Source: Pseudomonadales bacterium (GTDB taxonomy: Bacteria > Pseudomonadota > Gammaproteobacteria > Pseudomonadales > UBA7239). From it: DNA of 64,000 bases. Position 1 is the stretch's first letter. Every line of letters begins with the position of its first letter. Made by a program: the position numbers and the translations under genes. The notes beneath the pieces are model-generated. The model had not been told where the DNA came from, made no database searches, and worked only from the letters and a program-made list of their open reading frames with translations. The DNA lies in assembly GCA_028280345.1 (NCBI GenBank), contig JANQLY010000026.1:1-64000 (forward strand), written 5' to 3'. Below, one piece after another: positions 38,024 through 47,107 of the stretch.

Positions 38024-38117
38024 TGAATGCAGATGCGCTGCGGGTGGCCAACGGGATATTGGTCTGTCGCGAAGGGCAGGACGCCCGAAAGCGACCCAAG
38101 TCCTGCCGGCTCCACTA
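38024..38117 (+). repeat. repeat unit copy 2, ending in a decayed tmRNA 3' end
   Basis: 94 bases, near-identical to copy 1 with one inserted base and scattered transitions. It ends CCTGCCGGCTCCACTA (38102-38117), two differences from the tmRNA end. Within the 41-base hairpin the differences from copy 1 fall in the internal loops (gga to gaa, gaga to gaaa), leaving the stems intact. It ends two bases before the stop codon of the convergent TPR-sulfotransferase gene. Confidence 0.9.
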
Positions 38118-38118
38118 T

Positions 38119-40323
38119 TTAGTAACCATGCTCCTCAATCAACTCCGTCAACGGCTCCATTAAATCCTGGATATGATCTTTATAGCGCTCCCACTTGGCC
38201 ACTGAGTTCTTATAGATCGGTTGCCGCACCTGGGTGATACTTGCGGTACGCACCAGTCTATCGGACTCATAAAACTCCAGACACTGCTCCTGCCAATCCA
38301 GACCAATAAATTCAATCAGCTCTTTTGACTTTTCTTCCTGATTTGCAACCAGCTGTTCATAGTCAGACACATAATAGTTAACCGGCAATACAGATTTCCA
38401 ATGTCGCATAATACGAAGATACTGACGCACTCGCTCCACCAGATGCTTTTCGTGACAGGCCCACGGAATCGAACCAAACTGTGTCATCCAGCACGATAGC
38501 GACACATCTCGAGGGTCGCGACGGCAGTGAATAATCTTTGCTTTTGGAAACAGTGTCAGTATCCACCCTACCAGGCTGTAATTATCCGGCATCTTGTCAA
38601 CGACCCGTGTCACGCCTTGTTCCTGTGCCTTATCTATTAGCAGCTGTAATCGCTCAAGATATTGCTCAGCCATCGATGCAATATTCTCAACAGATACTAT
38701 TGGCAAATATTGTTCACGCTGAAATTTACTTCCCTGGTTAAAGGCATGGAACGACTGATTAGCAAAAGATCGTTCACCAATGCCTAAAACGCTGGAGTGA
38801 CGTGCGATAATCTGTTCGGTTAGTGTAGTCCCGGAGCGCGGCATACCGACAATAAACACTGGCATTTCACTGTCGCTACCAATACCGGCATCCCTGATTG
38901 TCGCAAAATAGTTTGCATCGAAAGTTTCAATAATTTGCGAGATATGATTTTCCTGCGTTTTTACCTCGTAGTCCCAGTCTCTTTTGGATCGATATTCCCA
39001 CTGGTATTTATTTGCTTGCATCATATGGCTCGCAGCTTTCTCCGCATCCTTACAACCATCGTAATAATAAGCCAGCCCACTATGCAAACTCGATAACATA
39101 CCACTCTTGTCGATTCTTGAACTTGCTAACAATTCTTCCATCTTCTCAATATAGCTGGTGTCCAGCTTGCTCTTCAGCGTGGTTGCCAGTCCATTAAGTG
39201 CCGGTACAAAGTTCGCATTCTGCCCGAGCGCCTCATTATAAATCGCAACGGCCTGGTCTACATCTCCGGAAGACGACAGGATATGTCCCATTTTCGACAG
39301 CACGATCAAACGCTGCGGTTGTAGTGCTCTGACTTTTTCTAATAATTGCATGGCAAGATCTGCATCACCATCGTCCCAATACACATCACTGAGCAACAGC
39401 AGCAAATCTATGTTGTCTGAATTCTCCTCTAACAATGGCTCCAACATTTCGATCGCCGCATCAGTACCCAAGGTATCTGAAACCAGTTTAGCCAAACCAC
39501 ACTGAGCTTTTATATTACCTTCGTCTAACTGTACTGCCTTATCGAACCAGGTAGAGGCCTCTTGTCGATCACCCACCTCCTGCCAGACATCACCAATCGC
39601 AACACATAATTCGGATGATTCGCTATTAATATCATAGGCATCGGCATAGGCTTCCATCGCCTCGTCAAGCATCTCCAGTTGCACATAACAATCGCCAAGG
39701 TTCTTATACGCACTGATATCCGCTGGTGACAATTCAATCGCTTTTTTACAATGTTCAACTGCCCTATCCAGTTCACCAAAATGCTGTAACAGCCCACCCA
39801 GATTATTATGAGCCCGAGCCAGATCATGCGTTGTCAGCACTTTTTCATAAATAGCCACGGCTTTTTGCCACTGCCCTTTCTCTCGATGGGCGTCGGCTAC
39901 CGCGCAAAGGTAATTCATATTGTCAGGTACTTTATCGGTCAATGCGTGGAATAGCTTGAGTGCCTCGTCTGCTTGCTGATTCTCCAAATAAGCACATCCA
40001 AGGTTGTAACCGGCATCGTAATAATCTGGTTGTTCCTTGAGTGCTTTTTGTAAATGATAAATAGCTGAGTCGTATTCTTTATTACGCAACAAGGCAACAC
40101 CTAAATTGCCCAGATATTGGTAGTTTTTTTTGCTTTTTTGTAACGCTCGTTTTAGATATTTAATACTGGACTCATAATCTTCCAGAAAAAGATAAGCCAA
40201 GCCCAATAGATACAACGCATCTTCCGAGGTACGATCCTGTTTGTGCCAAACCTCTGCACGCTCAAGCACTTCCTGTGTCTTGCCCAAGCTGAGAAGATTT
40301 AATAATTCAGATTTATTTTGCAC
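38119..40323 (-). CDS. TPR-repeat sulfotransferase
   Basis: 734 residues, GTG start. Residues about 1-430 are tandem tetratricopeptide repeats (for example YQYLGNLGVALLRNKEYDSA, YYDAGYNLGCAYLENQQADEA). The C-terminal part (about 480-730) is a sulfotransferase domain with the PAPS 5'-phosphosulfate loop VGMPRSGTTLTEQ and the 3'-phosphate motif CRRDPRDVSLSCW. Bacterial proteins of this build are thought to sulfate peptides or glycans; the target here is unknown. Its 3' end abuts the ssrA repeat array. Confidence 0.9.
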   Translation of the reverse strand: MQNKSELLNLLSLGKTQEVLERAEVWHKQDRTSEDALYLLGLAYLFLEDYESSIKYLKRALQKSKKNYQYLGNLGVALLRNKEYDSAIYHLQKALKEQPDYYDAGYNLGCAYLENQQADEALKLFHALTDKVPDNMNYLCAVADAHREKGQWQKAVAIYEKVLTTHDLARAHNNLGGLLQHFGELDRAVEHCKKAIELSPADISAYKNLGDCYVQLEMLDEAMEAYADAYDINSESSELCVAIGDVWQEVGDRQEASTWFDKAVQLDEGNIKAQCGLAKLVSDTLGTDAAIEMLEPLLEENSDNIDLLLLLSDVYWDDGDADLAMQLLEKVRALQPQRLIVLSKMGHILSSSGDVDQAVAIYNEALGQNANFVPALNGLATTLKSKLDTSYIEKMEELLASSRIDKSGMLSSLHSGLAYYYDGCKDAEKAASHMMQANKYQWEYRSKRDWDYEVKTQENHISQIIETFDANYFATIRDAGIGSDSEMPVFIVGMPRSGTTLTEQIIARHSSVLGIGERSFANQSFHAFNQGSKFQREQYLPIVSVENIASMAEQYLERLQLLIDKAQEQGVTRVVDKMPDNYSLVGWILTLFPKAKIIHCRRDPRDVSLSCWMTQFGSIPWACHEKHLVERVRQYLRIMRHWKSVLPVNYYVSDYEQLVANQEEKSKELIEFIGLDWQEQCLEFYESDRLVRTASITQVRQPIYKNSVAKWERYKDHIQDLMEPLTELIEEHGY

Positions 40324-40414
40324 AGGGGTAATCCAGCCGGAGCCAATGGCTCACTATACTAATCAGCCACGGGCTTAAGTCAATAAAAACTATGCAGCTT
40401 CAGGTTTCCAATGC

Positions 40415-40915
40415 TTAATCATCTCGCATAGCTGATTCATTAGCATATTTGATAACAGGCCTTTGCAGAATGAGTGTATTCGGATACGTGATGATTTTTT
40501 CATCAACCTTGATCATCACATGAAACAATGATATTTCATCTATTACCCCGCTGACATTTTCATCTTTTTCCAAAACTCTGATGTAGTCACCTACGCGATA
40601 GGGAAAACCAAAGAAGATGATCATGCTAGCGGTAACATTACTCAGAATTGACCACTGCGCAAATAGTGCAACACCAATAACTGCGAATACTGAGGATAGA
40701 AAAACCGATACCTGGGCATATTCTATGCCCAGCACGAGAAACAGCAGCATCACACATATCAGCACCAGGCCCAAATTTATCGTACGGGTTATATATTTAG
40801 TCCTGTACTGACTAACTTGCTTGCTGGCACCAATTCTTTCTATCAGCGAGTTATTGAGTCGGGCTATAACCATAAAAACGCAAATAACCGCAATTGCTGA
40901 TAATAGTTTCATCAT
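40415..40915 (-). CDS. small MscS-type mechanosensitive channel
   Basis: 166 residues. Membrane helices lie at about 1-18, 45-65 and 68-105, the last being the Gly/Ala-rich pore-like helix (VFAVIGVALFAQWSILSNVTASMII), followed by the beta domain FGFPYRVGDYIRVLEKDENVSGVIDEIS with the typical MscS pattern. It ends after the beta domain, lacking the large C-terminal cage of E. coli MscS. It may pass ions or only sense tension. Confidence 0.85.
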   Translation of the reverse strand: MMKLLSAIAVICVFMVIARLNNSLIERIGASKQVSQYRTKYITRTINLGLVLICVMLLFLVLGIEYAQVSVFLSSVFAVIGVALFAQWSILSNVTASMIIFFGFPYRVGDYIRVLEKDENVSGVIDEISLFHVMIKVDEKIITYPNTLILQRPVIKYANESAMRDD

Positions 40916-41051
40916 TAAATATCCTCATTGACATCATGATTCCGGGCTATTCTATCTATCTTTTTATGCAAACGCATTATCTGACTTATAACTTAAGGGC
41001 AAGTACCAACTGCCTTGTTAGCCTCTTATTGACCATTTCGGGGCATAACCT

Positions 41052-41294
41052 TTATTCCCCTGAATCAGGCTTACCTTTGCCCTTTTTCTCAACCTCATCA
41101 AATGCCTTAATACAAAACACAATAAACAACTCACTCCAGCTATTGTACCCATCAATCGCATCGATGCTGGTATTCACATATTTGCTTTTTAGGAACTGCA
41201 AGCTCGCGGCTATATGCGCATCTGGCATCTGATTGAGTTTTAATACCTTCAGGGTTTCTTCTGTCGGTGTCCAATCTTCGGTAAGGATTTTCAT
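41052..41294 (-). CDS. short hypothetical protein, DnaT-like pattern
   Basis: 80 residues with no clear ribosome-binding site. The sequence DWTPTEETLKVLKLNQMPDAHIAA...FLKSKY...SWSELFIVFCIKAF resembles the small helical DnaT-type single-strand-binding domain (pattern W-P-x(4)-L-x(2)-L, later S-W). The resemblance is by eye and weak, and no replication genes are nearby. It may also be a spurious frame, but it is well composed and not overlapped by a better candidate. Confidence 0.5.
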   Translation of the reverse strand: MKILTEDWTPTEETLKVLKLNQMPDAHIAASLQFLKSKYVNTSIDAIDGYNSWSELFIVFCIKAFDEVEKKGKGKPDSGE

Positions 41295-41648
41295 GGAGGA
41301 AGTTTAGCGATTATTTGTCTACTGACCAAAAATATCCGGCTCTTTTTATGCTATTTTCCGAAACTTCTTCTCTATTTATTTTCATTATCCTCACACGTCC
41401 TGTTTCCACTTTCAGGCCAATCCTCCAAAAAAAGAATAATATTAGGGTTATATCCTCTCCAAACCACTTGCGCTGCCTGAAAAGCCGAAATAGCAGGAAA
41501 GGAATCTGGAATCAGCCATTTCCGGCAACATGTGTTCTCAGCAGGCTTTGTTTCCTGAGCCAATCTGGCATAAGATAGTCCTTATAAACGAGCAAATCCC
41601 GGTAGATAATCGATAACAATACAGCGAAAACACTACCAGAACAGGACT
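41295..41648. other. 354-bp intergenic gap, nothing identified
   Basis: Low-GC, pyrimidine-rich stretch before the 1349-aa repeat protein gene. Short open frames on both strands have no recognisable features. No terminator or strong promoter was found by eye. It must hold the promoter of the repeat protein. Confidence 0.5.
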
Positions 41649-44600
41649 ATGAAGCGCCACTTATTTGACACAATCACTGCCTGCCGCCATCTCTGGTTAC
41701 TGGTGCTGTGCCTCATGCTGCCCCTGACTGTACAAGCGGTGGATATTGATGGTGATGGTTCAGATGCGACCGAGGAGGCTTTTGCCAACACCAGCGACAA
41801 CGATCCTACCCGGCGCCCCTACTGGTGGAAGACGCTTCAGGTCAATGAGGGTTCTTACAGTAGCTACTTCGGCCGGGTTGTGAGTCGTGCAGGAGATGTG
41901 AATGGTGACGGCACACCGGATTGGGTGATTAGCATCCCCTCTATTAACAATGTGGAAACCAATGGCGAATCGCGCAGCGCAGCGCGTGTTTACTCCGGAG
42001 CGGATGCCACAGTCCTGTACACAATATACAGTAATGCTCCAGGAGATGATTTGGGTATAGCCGTTAGCGAGCTGGATGATATCAATAGCGATGGATACGA
42101 TGATTTTTTGATCGGTGCGCCAGGGATTAATGATGACACCGGGTCGGTAATCGTTGCTTCCGGACTGGATGGCAGCACCTTATACAGCTTTGACGGCGAT
42201 ACTGTCGGCTTGAGATTTGGCTACCAGCTAAACAACGCAGGCGATGTTAATAATGATGGCTATGAAGATATTTTAATTAGCAGTGAATCAACTAATAAGG
42301 CTGGTCGTGTTTTTGTCTACGACGGCTTTGATGGCTCACTCATTTACGAATATTCCGGACAAAATGCTTATGACAGTTTCGGCAGTGCTATCAATACTGC
42401 CGGCGATCTAAACCAGGACGGTTATGCGGATTTTATTATTGGCATTCCCTATGCGAATAGCACCGCAAACGACAGCGGTGCTGTTGAAGTCTATTCAGGT
42501 GCGGATGGCTCACTGCTCTATAGCTATGATGGCGATGGTGCAGGCGATGTATTTGGATCTGCAGTTGCTGATGCCGGGGATGTTAACAACGACGGCTATA
42601 ATGATTTCATTGTCGGTGCTATTCAACTCTATACACAGGCAGTCAGAGGTTATACCCGCGTTTACTCCGGCTACGATGGAACAATCTTACATACTTTTAC
42701 CGGAGAATATAATGCTGAATCTCTTGGACGAGATGTTAGCCGTGCGGGGGACATTAATGGAGACGGCTATGGGGACGTGATGACTTCTTCGCGAGCGTCA
42801 GGTGATAAAGGCACTGTCATCATATTCTCTGGCGCAACAGGCCAACCGCTTTATCGTTTTAGAGGGGATGATGTGGGTGATGGTTTGGGTAAGTCAATTA
42901 GTCTTGTAGGCGATATAGAACAGGACGGATACGAAGATATTCTTGTCGGTATATATACTGATGACAACATTAATCATTCTTCCGGAAGTGCAAGAATACT
43001 ACTGACATCAGATTTTTTTAACGATGCCGATTCGGATTTTAAACTCAGTGCCTACGACCCTGACGATGATCAAGATGGTTTTCTTGATGGTGATGACAAC
43101 TGTCCTTCTGTTATCAATATTGATCAAAGTGATAGCGATAGCGATGGTATCGGCGATGCCTGTGACTTTGTAATTGGCATAGATACAGACAATGATGGCT
43201 GGTCAGATAGTGATGAAGTCGCTTGTGGTACAGACCCTGTACTTGCCAGTAGTCTACCTGCCAACTCCGATGAGGATCATGTCTGTGATGTGCGGGACGC
43301 TTTCCCACTTAACCGCTATGAATGGAATGATAATGACAGTGATGGCATCGGTGACAATGCAGATGATGACGATGATAACGACAGCGTTTTGGATATTGAT
43401 GATAACTGCAGCTTCAGCGATAACCTTGATCAGCTCGATTATGATGGTGACGGGTCAGGTAATGTCTGTGACAACACGATTTATGGTGATGTCGATAACG
43501 ACAATATTGATGACCTCAGCGATAACTGCCCTTACCTGGTCAATACGGACCAAATAGATACTGATAGCGACGGACTTGGCGATACCTGCGATACCGACCA
43601 GGGCGGCACCGAATTGGTTATGGAACCCGGAGCCAAAATCAAGGCTAATGGCGGCCATGTAATCATCAAAGTGATGGACGCCGATGCCGGTTATACCAGC
43701 CATCTATACCTAACATCTCCGGATAATCGTTTTATTGCCTCAAACCGCGATGCAGGCACCATTGTGAACCTCGGAATTTACCCGGTAGGCACCGAACTGA
43801 TTTTCAGCATTCAGGTGCAGGACACAGGCTATGAATTCTTTACCGGCCCTGCTGAGCGCAACCCGGATAACGAGTTACATGCTGCCGCGTATATCCCGCC
43901 ACAGGGTACAGCGATTATTGGTTTTGAAGATTTACATGGCGGCGGTGATCAGGACTTTAATGACAATGTGTTCCGCTTCCTAGGGCTGTCTGCGTTTGAG
44001 GATTTCGATGGTGATGGCATTGGCGACTTCTACGATGACGATGATGACAATGACGGAGTTCCGGATATCGACGATCTCTATCCATTCGACCCAACTGAAT
44101 CTGCTGATAACGATAGTGACGGTATTGGCAATAACGCCGATAACTGTCCCAACCATAGCAACCCTTTCCAAACCGACAGTGATGGTGATGGCACCGGTGA
44201 TATCTGTGAACCTTCTGTACTTGATGAAGATGGAGACGGCAGTTCGTTATATGAAGAAAATCTTGCTGGCACTAGTGATGATGATGCTAATAGTCGACCT
44301 TATTGGTGGCGAACGTTTGATGGTGAACATGAAGTAAGCCTGTTTGGCAGCAGAGTGAATCGGGTCGGTGACGTTAATAATGACGGACATGACGACATTA
44401 TCGTAGCCACTGAATTCGACAGTAATAATGGTTATTTTTCCAATGGTGTTGTGCACATCATTAGTGGTAACGATGGCCAGTATTTGTATACCTATACCGG
44501 GGAATCAGACAATGCCTTGATGAGCAGATCCATCAGCGGCGTTGGTGATATTAACAACGATAGCTACGATGACTTTGCAATTGGCCGTATATATGATAAC

Positions 44601-45698
44601 ACCTACGCTCCTGGAAATGGCCGCATCGATGTGTTCAGCGGCCGGGATGGCCACCTTGTTTATTCTCACTATGGTGACAGTGATGGTGATGCTTTAGGTT
44701 ATGAGATCAGCGCCCTGGATGATATCAATTTTGATGGCTACGATGACTTTTTGGTCTCAGCTCCTGTCGCTGATAATGGCGGTGAGCAACGTGGCACTGT
44801 TTATATTATCAGCGGTGCTGACAACAGCCGTCTAACCACAATTTACGGTGAAACGGACGCTGGTCTATTTGGCTTTGCGCTCGCAAGTACTGGCGATATT
44901 GATATGGATGGAATCAATGATTTTCTTGTGCATGAAAAATACAAAGTTTATATATTCAGTGGTATTGATGGCGAATTGATCGACACAATCAGTAGCAGCC
45001 AATTATCGTTCGCCAGATCATTACATAATGCAGGTGATGTGAACAATGATGATTATCCAGACATTATCGTAAGCGATGAGCAGACTAATCCTCTCGGCAG
45101 CGCGCATGTTTATAGCGGAAAGGATCGTTCTCTGCTATATACTTTTACCGGAACACAGCAATACTCTTCTTTTGGTAACCTTGTAGATGGCGCTGGTGAT
45201 ATCAATGGTGACGGGTATGCCGATCTGCTGGTTTCTGCACATCGCTTTGATTCTCCAACTCTGGATACAGGAAAAGTTTTTTTGTTTAGTGGCGCTGATG
45301 GCTCCATACTTTACACATTCGTTGGAGATAGTCGCTCTGATATGTTTGGCAGTTCCCTGCGCAATGTTGGCGATCTGGATGCCGATGGCTATGATGACTT
45401 CGCAGTGGGAGCCCCCGAAGACGACAATACGGATCGCAACAGTGGTTCATTACGGGTATTTTTATCATCCGACCTGCGCGCCGATATTGACCTGGATTTT
45501 ATTCTCGATAGCTCGGTGGATCTGGACGGCGACGGATTAATTAACGGTATCGACTGGGATGATGACGGTGACGGTGTGCCAGACAGTGTCGATGCCACGC
45601 CGTTTGATAGTGGTAATACCAGTGAAATCGCTTTGCCACTTAATAATACGGAATCAGGTTATAAGGGTTTGCGTGTGCAATCCAGCTTACAGCGCTAA
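41649..45698 (+). CDS. giant secreted FG-GAP/TSP3 protein with DUF4114 domain, internally duplicated
   Basis: 1349 residues. Signal peptide about 1-30 (ends VQA-V). Two similar halves follow. Half 1 opens DIDGDGSDATEEAFANTS and then RRPYWWKT (about 32-62), followed by about seven FG-GAP repeats to about 450. Half 2 opens DEDGDGSSLYEENLAGTS and SRPYWWRT (about 860-890), again followed by FG-GAP repeats to about 1290. Between them are Asp-rich TSP3 repeats (about 470-650, 780-855) around a DUF4114-type domain (about 655-777) with GFEDLHGGGDQDFNDNVF. Each half probably forms a calcium-loaded beta-propeller. No C-terminal sorting tag is seen. Probable surface or matrix protein. Confidence 0.9.
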   Translation: MKRHLFDTITACRHLWLLVLCLMLPLTVQAVDIDGDGSDATEEAFANTSDNDPTRRPYWWKTLQVNEGSYSSYFGRVVSRAGDVNGDGTPDWVISIPSINNVETNGESRSAARVYSGADATVLYTIYSNAPGDDLGIAVSELDDINSDGYDDFLIGAPGINDDTGSVIVASGLDGSTLYSFDGDTVGLRFGYQLNNAGDVNNDGYEDILISSESTNKAGRVFVYDGFDGSLIYEYSGQNAYDSFGSAINTAGDLNQDGYADFIIGIPYANSTANDSGAVEVYSGADGSLLYSYDGDGAGDVFGSAVADAGDVNNDGYNDFIVGAIQLYTQAVRGYTRVYSGYDGTILHTFTGEYNAESLGRDVSRAGDINGDGYGDVMTSSRASGDKGTVIIFSGATGQPLYRFRGDDVGDGLGKSISLVGDIEQDGYEDILVGIYTDDNINHSSGSARILLTSDFFNDADSDFKLSAYDPDDDQDGFLDGDDNCPSVINIDQSDSDSDGIGDACDFVIGIDTDNDGWSDSDEVACGTDPVLASSLPANSDEDHVCDVRDAFPLNRYEWNDNDSDGIGDNADDDDDNDSVLDIDDNCSFSDNLDQLDYDGDGSGNVCDNTIYGDVDNDNIDDLSDNCPYLVNTDQIDTDSDGLGDTCDTDQGGTELVMEPGAKIKANGGHVIIKVMDADAGYTSHLYLTSPDNRFIASNRDAGTIVNLGIYPVGTELIFSIQVQDTGYEFFTGPAERNPDNELHAAAYIPPQGTAIIGFEDLHGGGDQDFNDNVFRFLGLSAFEDFDGDGIGDFYDDDDDNDGVPDIDDLYPFDPTESADNDSDGIGNNADNCPNHSNPFQTDSDGDGTGDICEPSVLDEDGDGSSLYEENLAGTSDDDANSRPYWWRTFDGEHEVSLFGSRVNRVGDVNNDGHDDIIVATEFDSNNGYFSNGVVHIISGNDGQYLYTYTGESDNALMSRSISGVGDINNDSYDDFAIGRIYDNTYAPGNGRIDVFSGRDGHLVYSHYGDSDGDALGYEISALDDINFDGYDDFLVSAPVADNGGEQRGTVYIISGADNSRLTTIYGETDAGLFGFALASTGDIDMDGINDFLVHEKYKVYIFSGIDGELIDTISSSQLSFARSLHNAGDVNNDDYPDIIVSDEQTNPLGSAHVYSGKDRSLLYTFTGTQQYSSFGNLVDGAGDINGDGYADLLVSAHRFDSPTLDTGKVFLFSGADGSILYTFVGDSRSDMFGSSLRNVGDLDADGYDDFAVGAPEDDNTDRNSGSLRVFLSSDLRADIDLDFILDSSVDLDGDGLINGIDWDDDGDGVPDSVDATPFDSGNTSEIALPLNNTESGYKGLRVQSSLQR

Positions 45699-45707
45699 TA
45701 CCCTACA

Positions 45708-46718
45708 TCAAATATTTTTCTGCGTTGCTTTTTGTGCTTTGTAATACGGCGACGATCTGACAAGAAACCACATAATAACTGGTCTGAACAGTTTCACCAG
45801 AATCAGACCGTGGCGCAATACACCCAGTGAGAGTTTCAAATCGATAAAATTATCTTCTGGGCCATGTTGTTGAAATTGTAACAAGCGCTGGCTTTCCTCC
45901 GTATCTACCCAGTCGCCATAAAACTCTACGTTATCGGTAATTTTCATGGTTTCCCGTGGTACGTTTGACAGACCCATGGTTGTTAACATCAAATTGGTTA
46001 GCTGTAGGGCATTTAAACGATTCGCTTCTCCACCACCGAGATATAGTATTTTGTGAATGCTCTCATCACAATCAACCGCATTGGCAAATGCGGTACCACC
46101 ATCTTGCGGGTGCAGCACCTCTACCCGCCCATCCGGGTGCCCTTCGAATACGCTATTGCCTATAAAGGTAACGAGATTGGCCGCATTGGCCGGTGGACAA
46201 ACTGCAATACGCAAAATAGTCCAGTCGAGGTTTGATGCCTGAATCGCCTGCTCACAATCTGCCTTGCTGCGCCCATAGTGATCATCCGGGCACGGCTGAT
46301 CATCTGCGCACAATGGGCGATCGCGAAACTGATTCTTGCCAAACACTGCAATCGACGAAGCAAACACCAGCCGCTTTGCCGTGGGCGATTGCTCCATTAA
46401 CTGAATGAATGTTTTTGTTGCATCGAGATTAATTGCCTGCGTGAGTTCGGGGCGCTCTTCAGTCAAAGGCGGAATAATTGCAGCGAGATGAATCACCGCA
46501 TCAACTCCTACCAATGCATCTATCAGACACTGTTCGTCAGTAATGTCACCCCAGACAACTGAGACATTACCAGTCAGTGTTTTGGCATGGGAGCGGGCAA
46601 ACTTGCTGTCTTTATCCAGTGCCACAACATGATGCCCTGCCCGAAGCAATGTCTGCATGGCGAAACGCCCGATATTGCCAAAAGCGCCGGTTAATAATAC
46701 TTTCTGTTTGTTATTCAC
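45708..46718 (-). CDS. NAD-dependent epimerase/dehydratase family protein
   Basis: 336 residues, GTG start. Extended SDR: cofactor motif TGAFGNIGRFAMQTL at about 10-24, acidic end of strand 2 (VALDKDSK) for NAD, and YxxxK in HYGRSKADCEQ. The C-terminal tail of about 40 residues is hydrophobic (RHGLILVKLFRPVIMWFLV), suggesting membrane association, which is uncommon for epimerases and recalls 3-beta-hydroxysteroid dehydrogenase-like members. Substrate unknown. Confidence 0.85.
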   Translation of the reverse strand: MNNKQKVLLTGAFGNIGRFAMQTLLRAGHHVVALDKDSKFARSHAKTLTGNVSVVWGDITDEQCLIDALVGVDAVIHLAAIIPPLTEERPELTQAINLDATKTFIQLMEQSPTAKRLVFASSIAVFGKNQFRDRPLCADDQPCPDDHYGRSKADCEQAIQASNLDWTILRIAVCPPANAANLVTFIGNSVFEGHPDGRVEVLHPQDGGTAFANAVDCDESIHKILYLGGGEANRLNALQLTNLMLTTMGLSNVPRETMKITDNVEFYGDWVDTEESQRLLQFQQHGPEDNFIDLKLSLGVLRHGLILVKLFRPVIMWFLVRSSPYYKAQKATQKNI

Positions 46719-47107
46719 GTGCTTTGCTGCTCACTATAATAACTGCAACGTAGCGGCCCTGGTTTTGAATTCTTCTGTTTGAACCAGCTTCTCATATTCC
46801 GGTAGATGCCGATCTCCAACCCTGCCAAGGCCAACAAGTTACCGAAGACAAGTCAGATTGCATTATCCAGAAAAAGCTCTGCTTGTGCCATGTATTATCT
46901 GGTTACGTCAATAAAACCGGCAATTTTTCACCTTGCCAGCGTTGTTTTAGTGCAGTTTGCTACGATAATCATCGTAAGCCCATGATCGGACAAAAGACTC
47001 ATTTCCATGCAATTAATGTTAAAATTCCAGCATAGTCACTTGTTACATACCCGTTTCCATGTGGCAAGGTACATCTTTATAAATATATCGATAGATTATC
47101 AATAGGA
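46719..47107. other. 389-bp intergenic region with a 16-bp inverted repeat
   Basis: Divergent gap between the epimerase and the first GGDEF-like gene. It holds TACGAT-AATC-ATCGTA (46961-46976), a clean operator-like palindrome, and an A/T-rich TATAAA at 47078-47083 that may be the -10 of the downstream gene. No open frame of note. Confidence 0.5.

Noticed and set aside
37875-38237. overlapping open frames through the ssrA repeats
   Set aside because: They arise from the repeated GC-rich units and read through terminators; no ribosome-binding site or coding character.
37464-40323. intact genomic island at ssrA
   Set aside because: No integrase or other mobility gene lies nearby; only duplicated tmRNA ends are seen, so an intact island is not supported.
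41372-41563. 63-codon minus-strand frame in the gap before the giant repeat protein
   Set aside because: No ribosome-binding site, no recognisable feature, short length.
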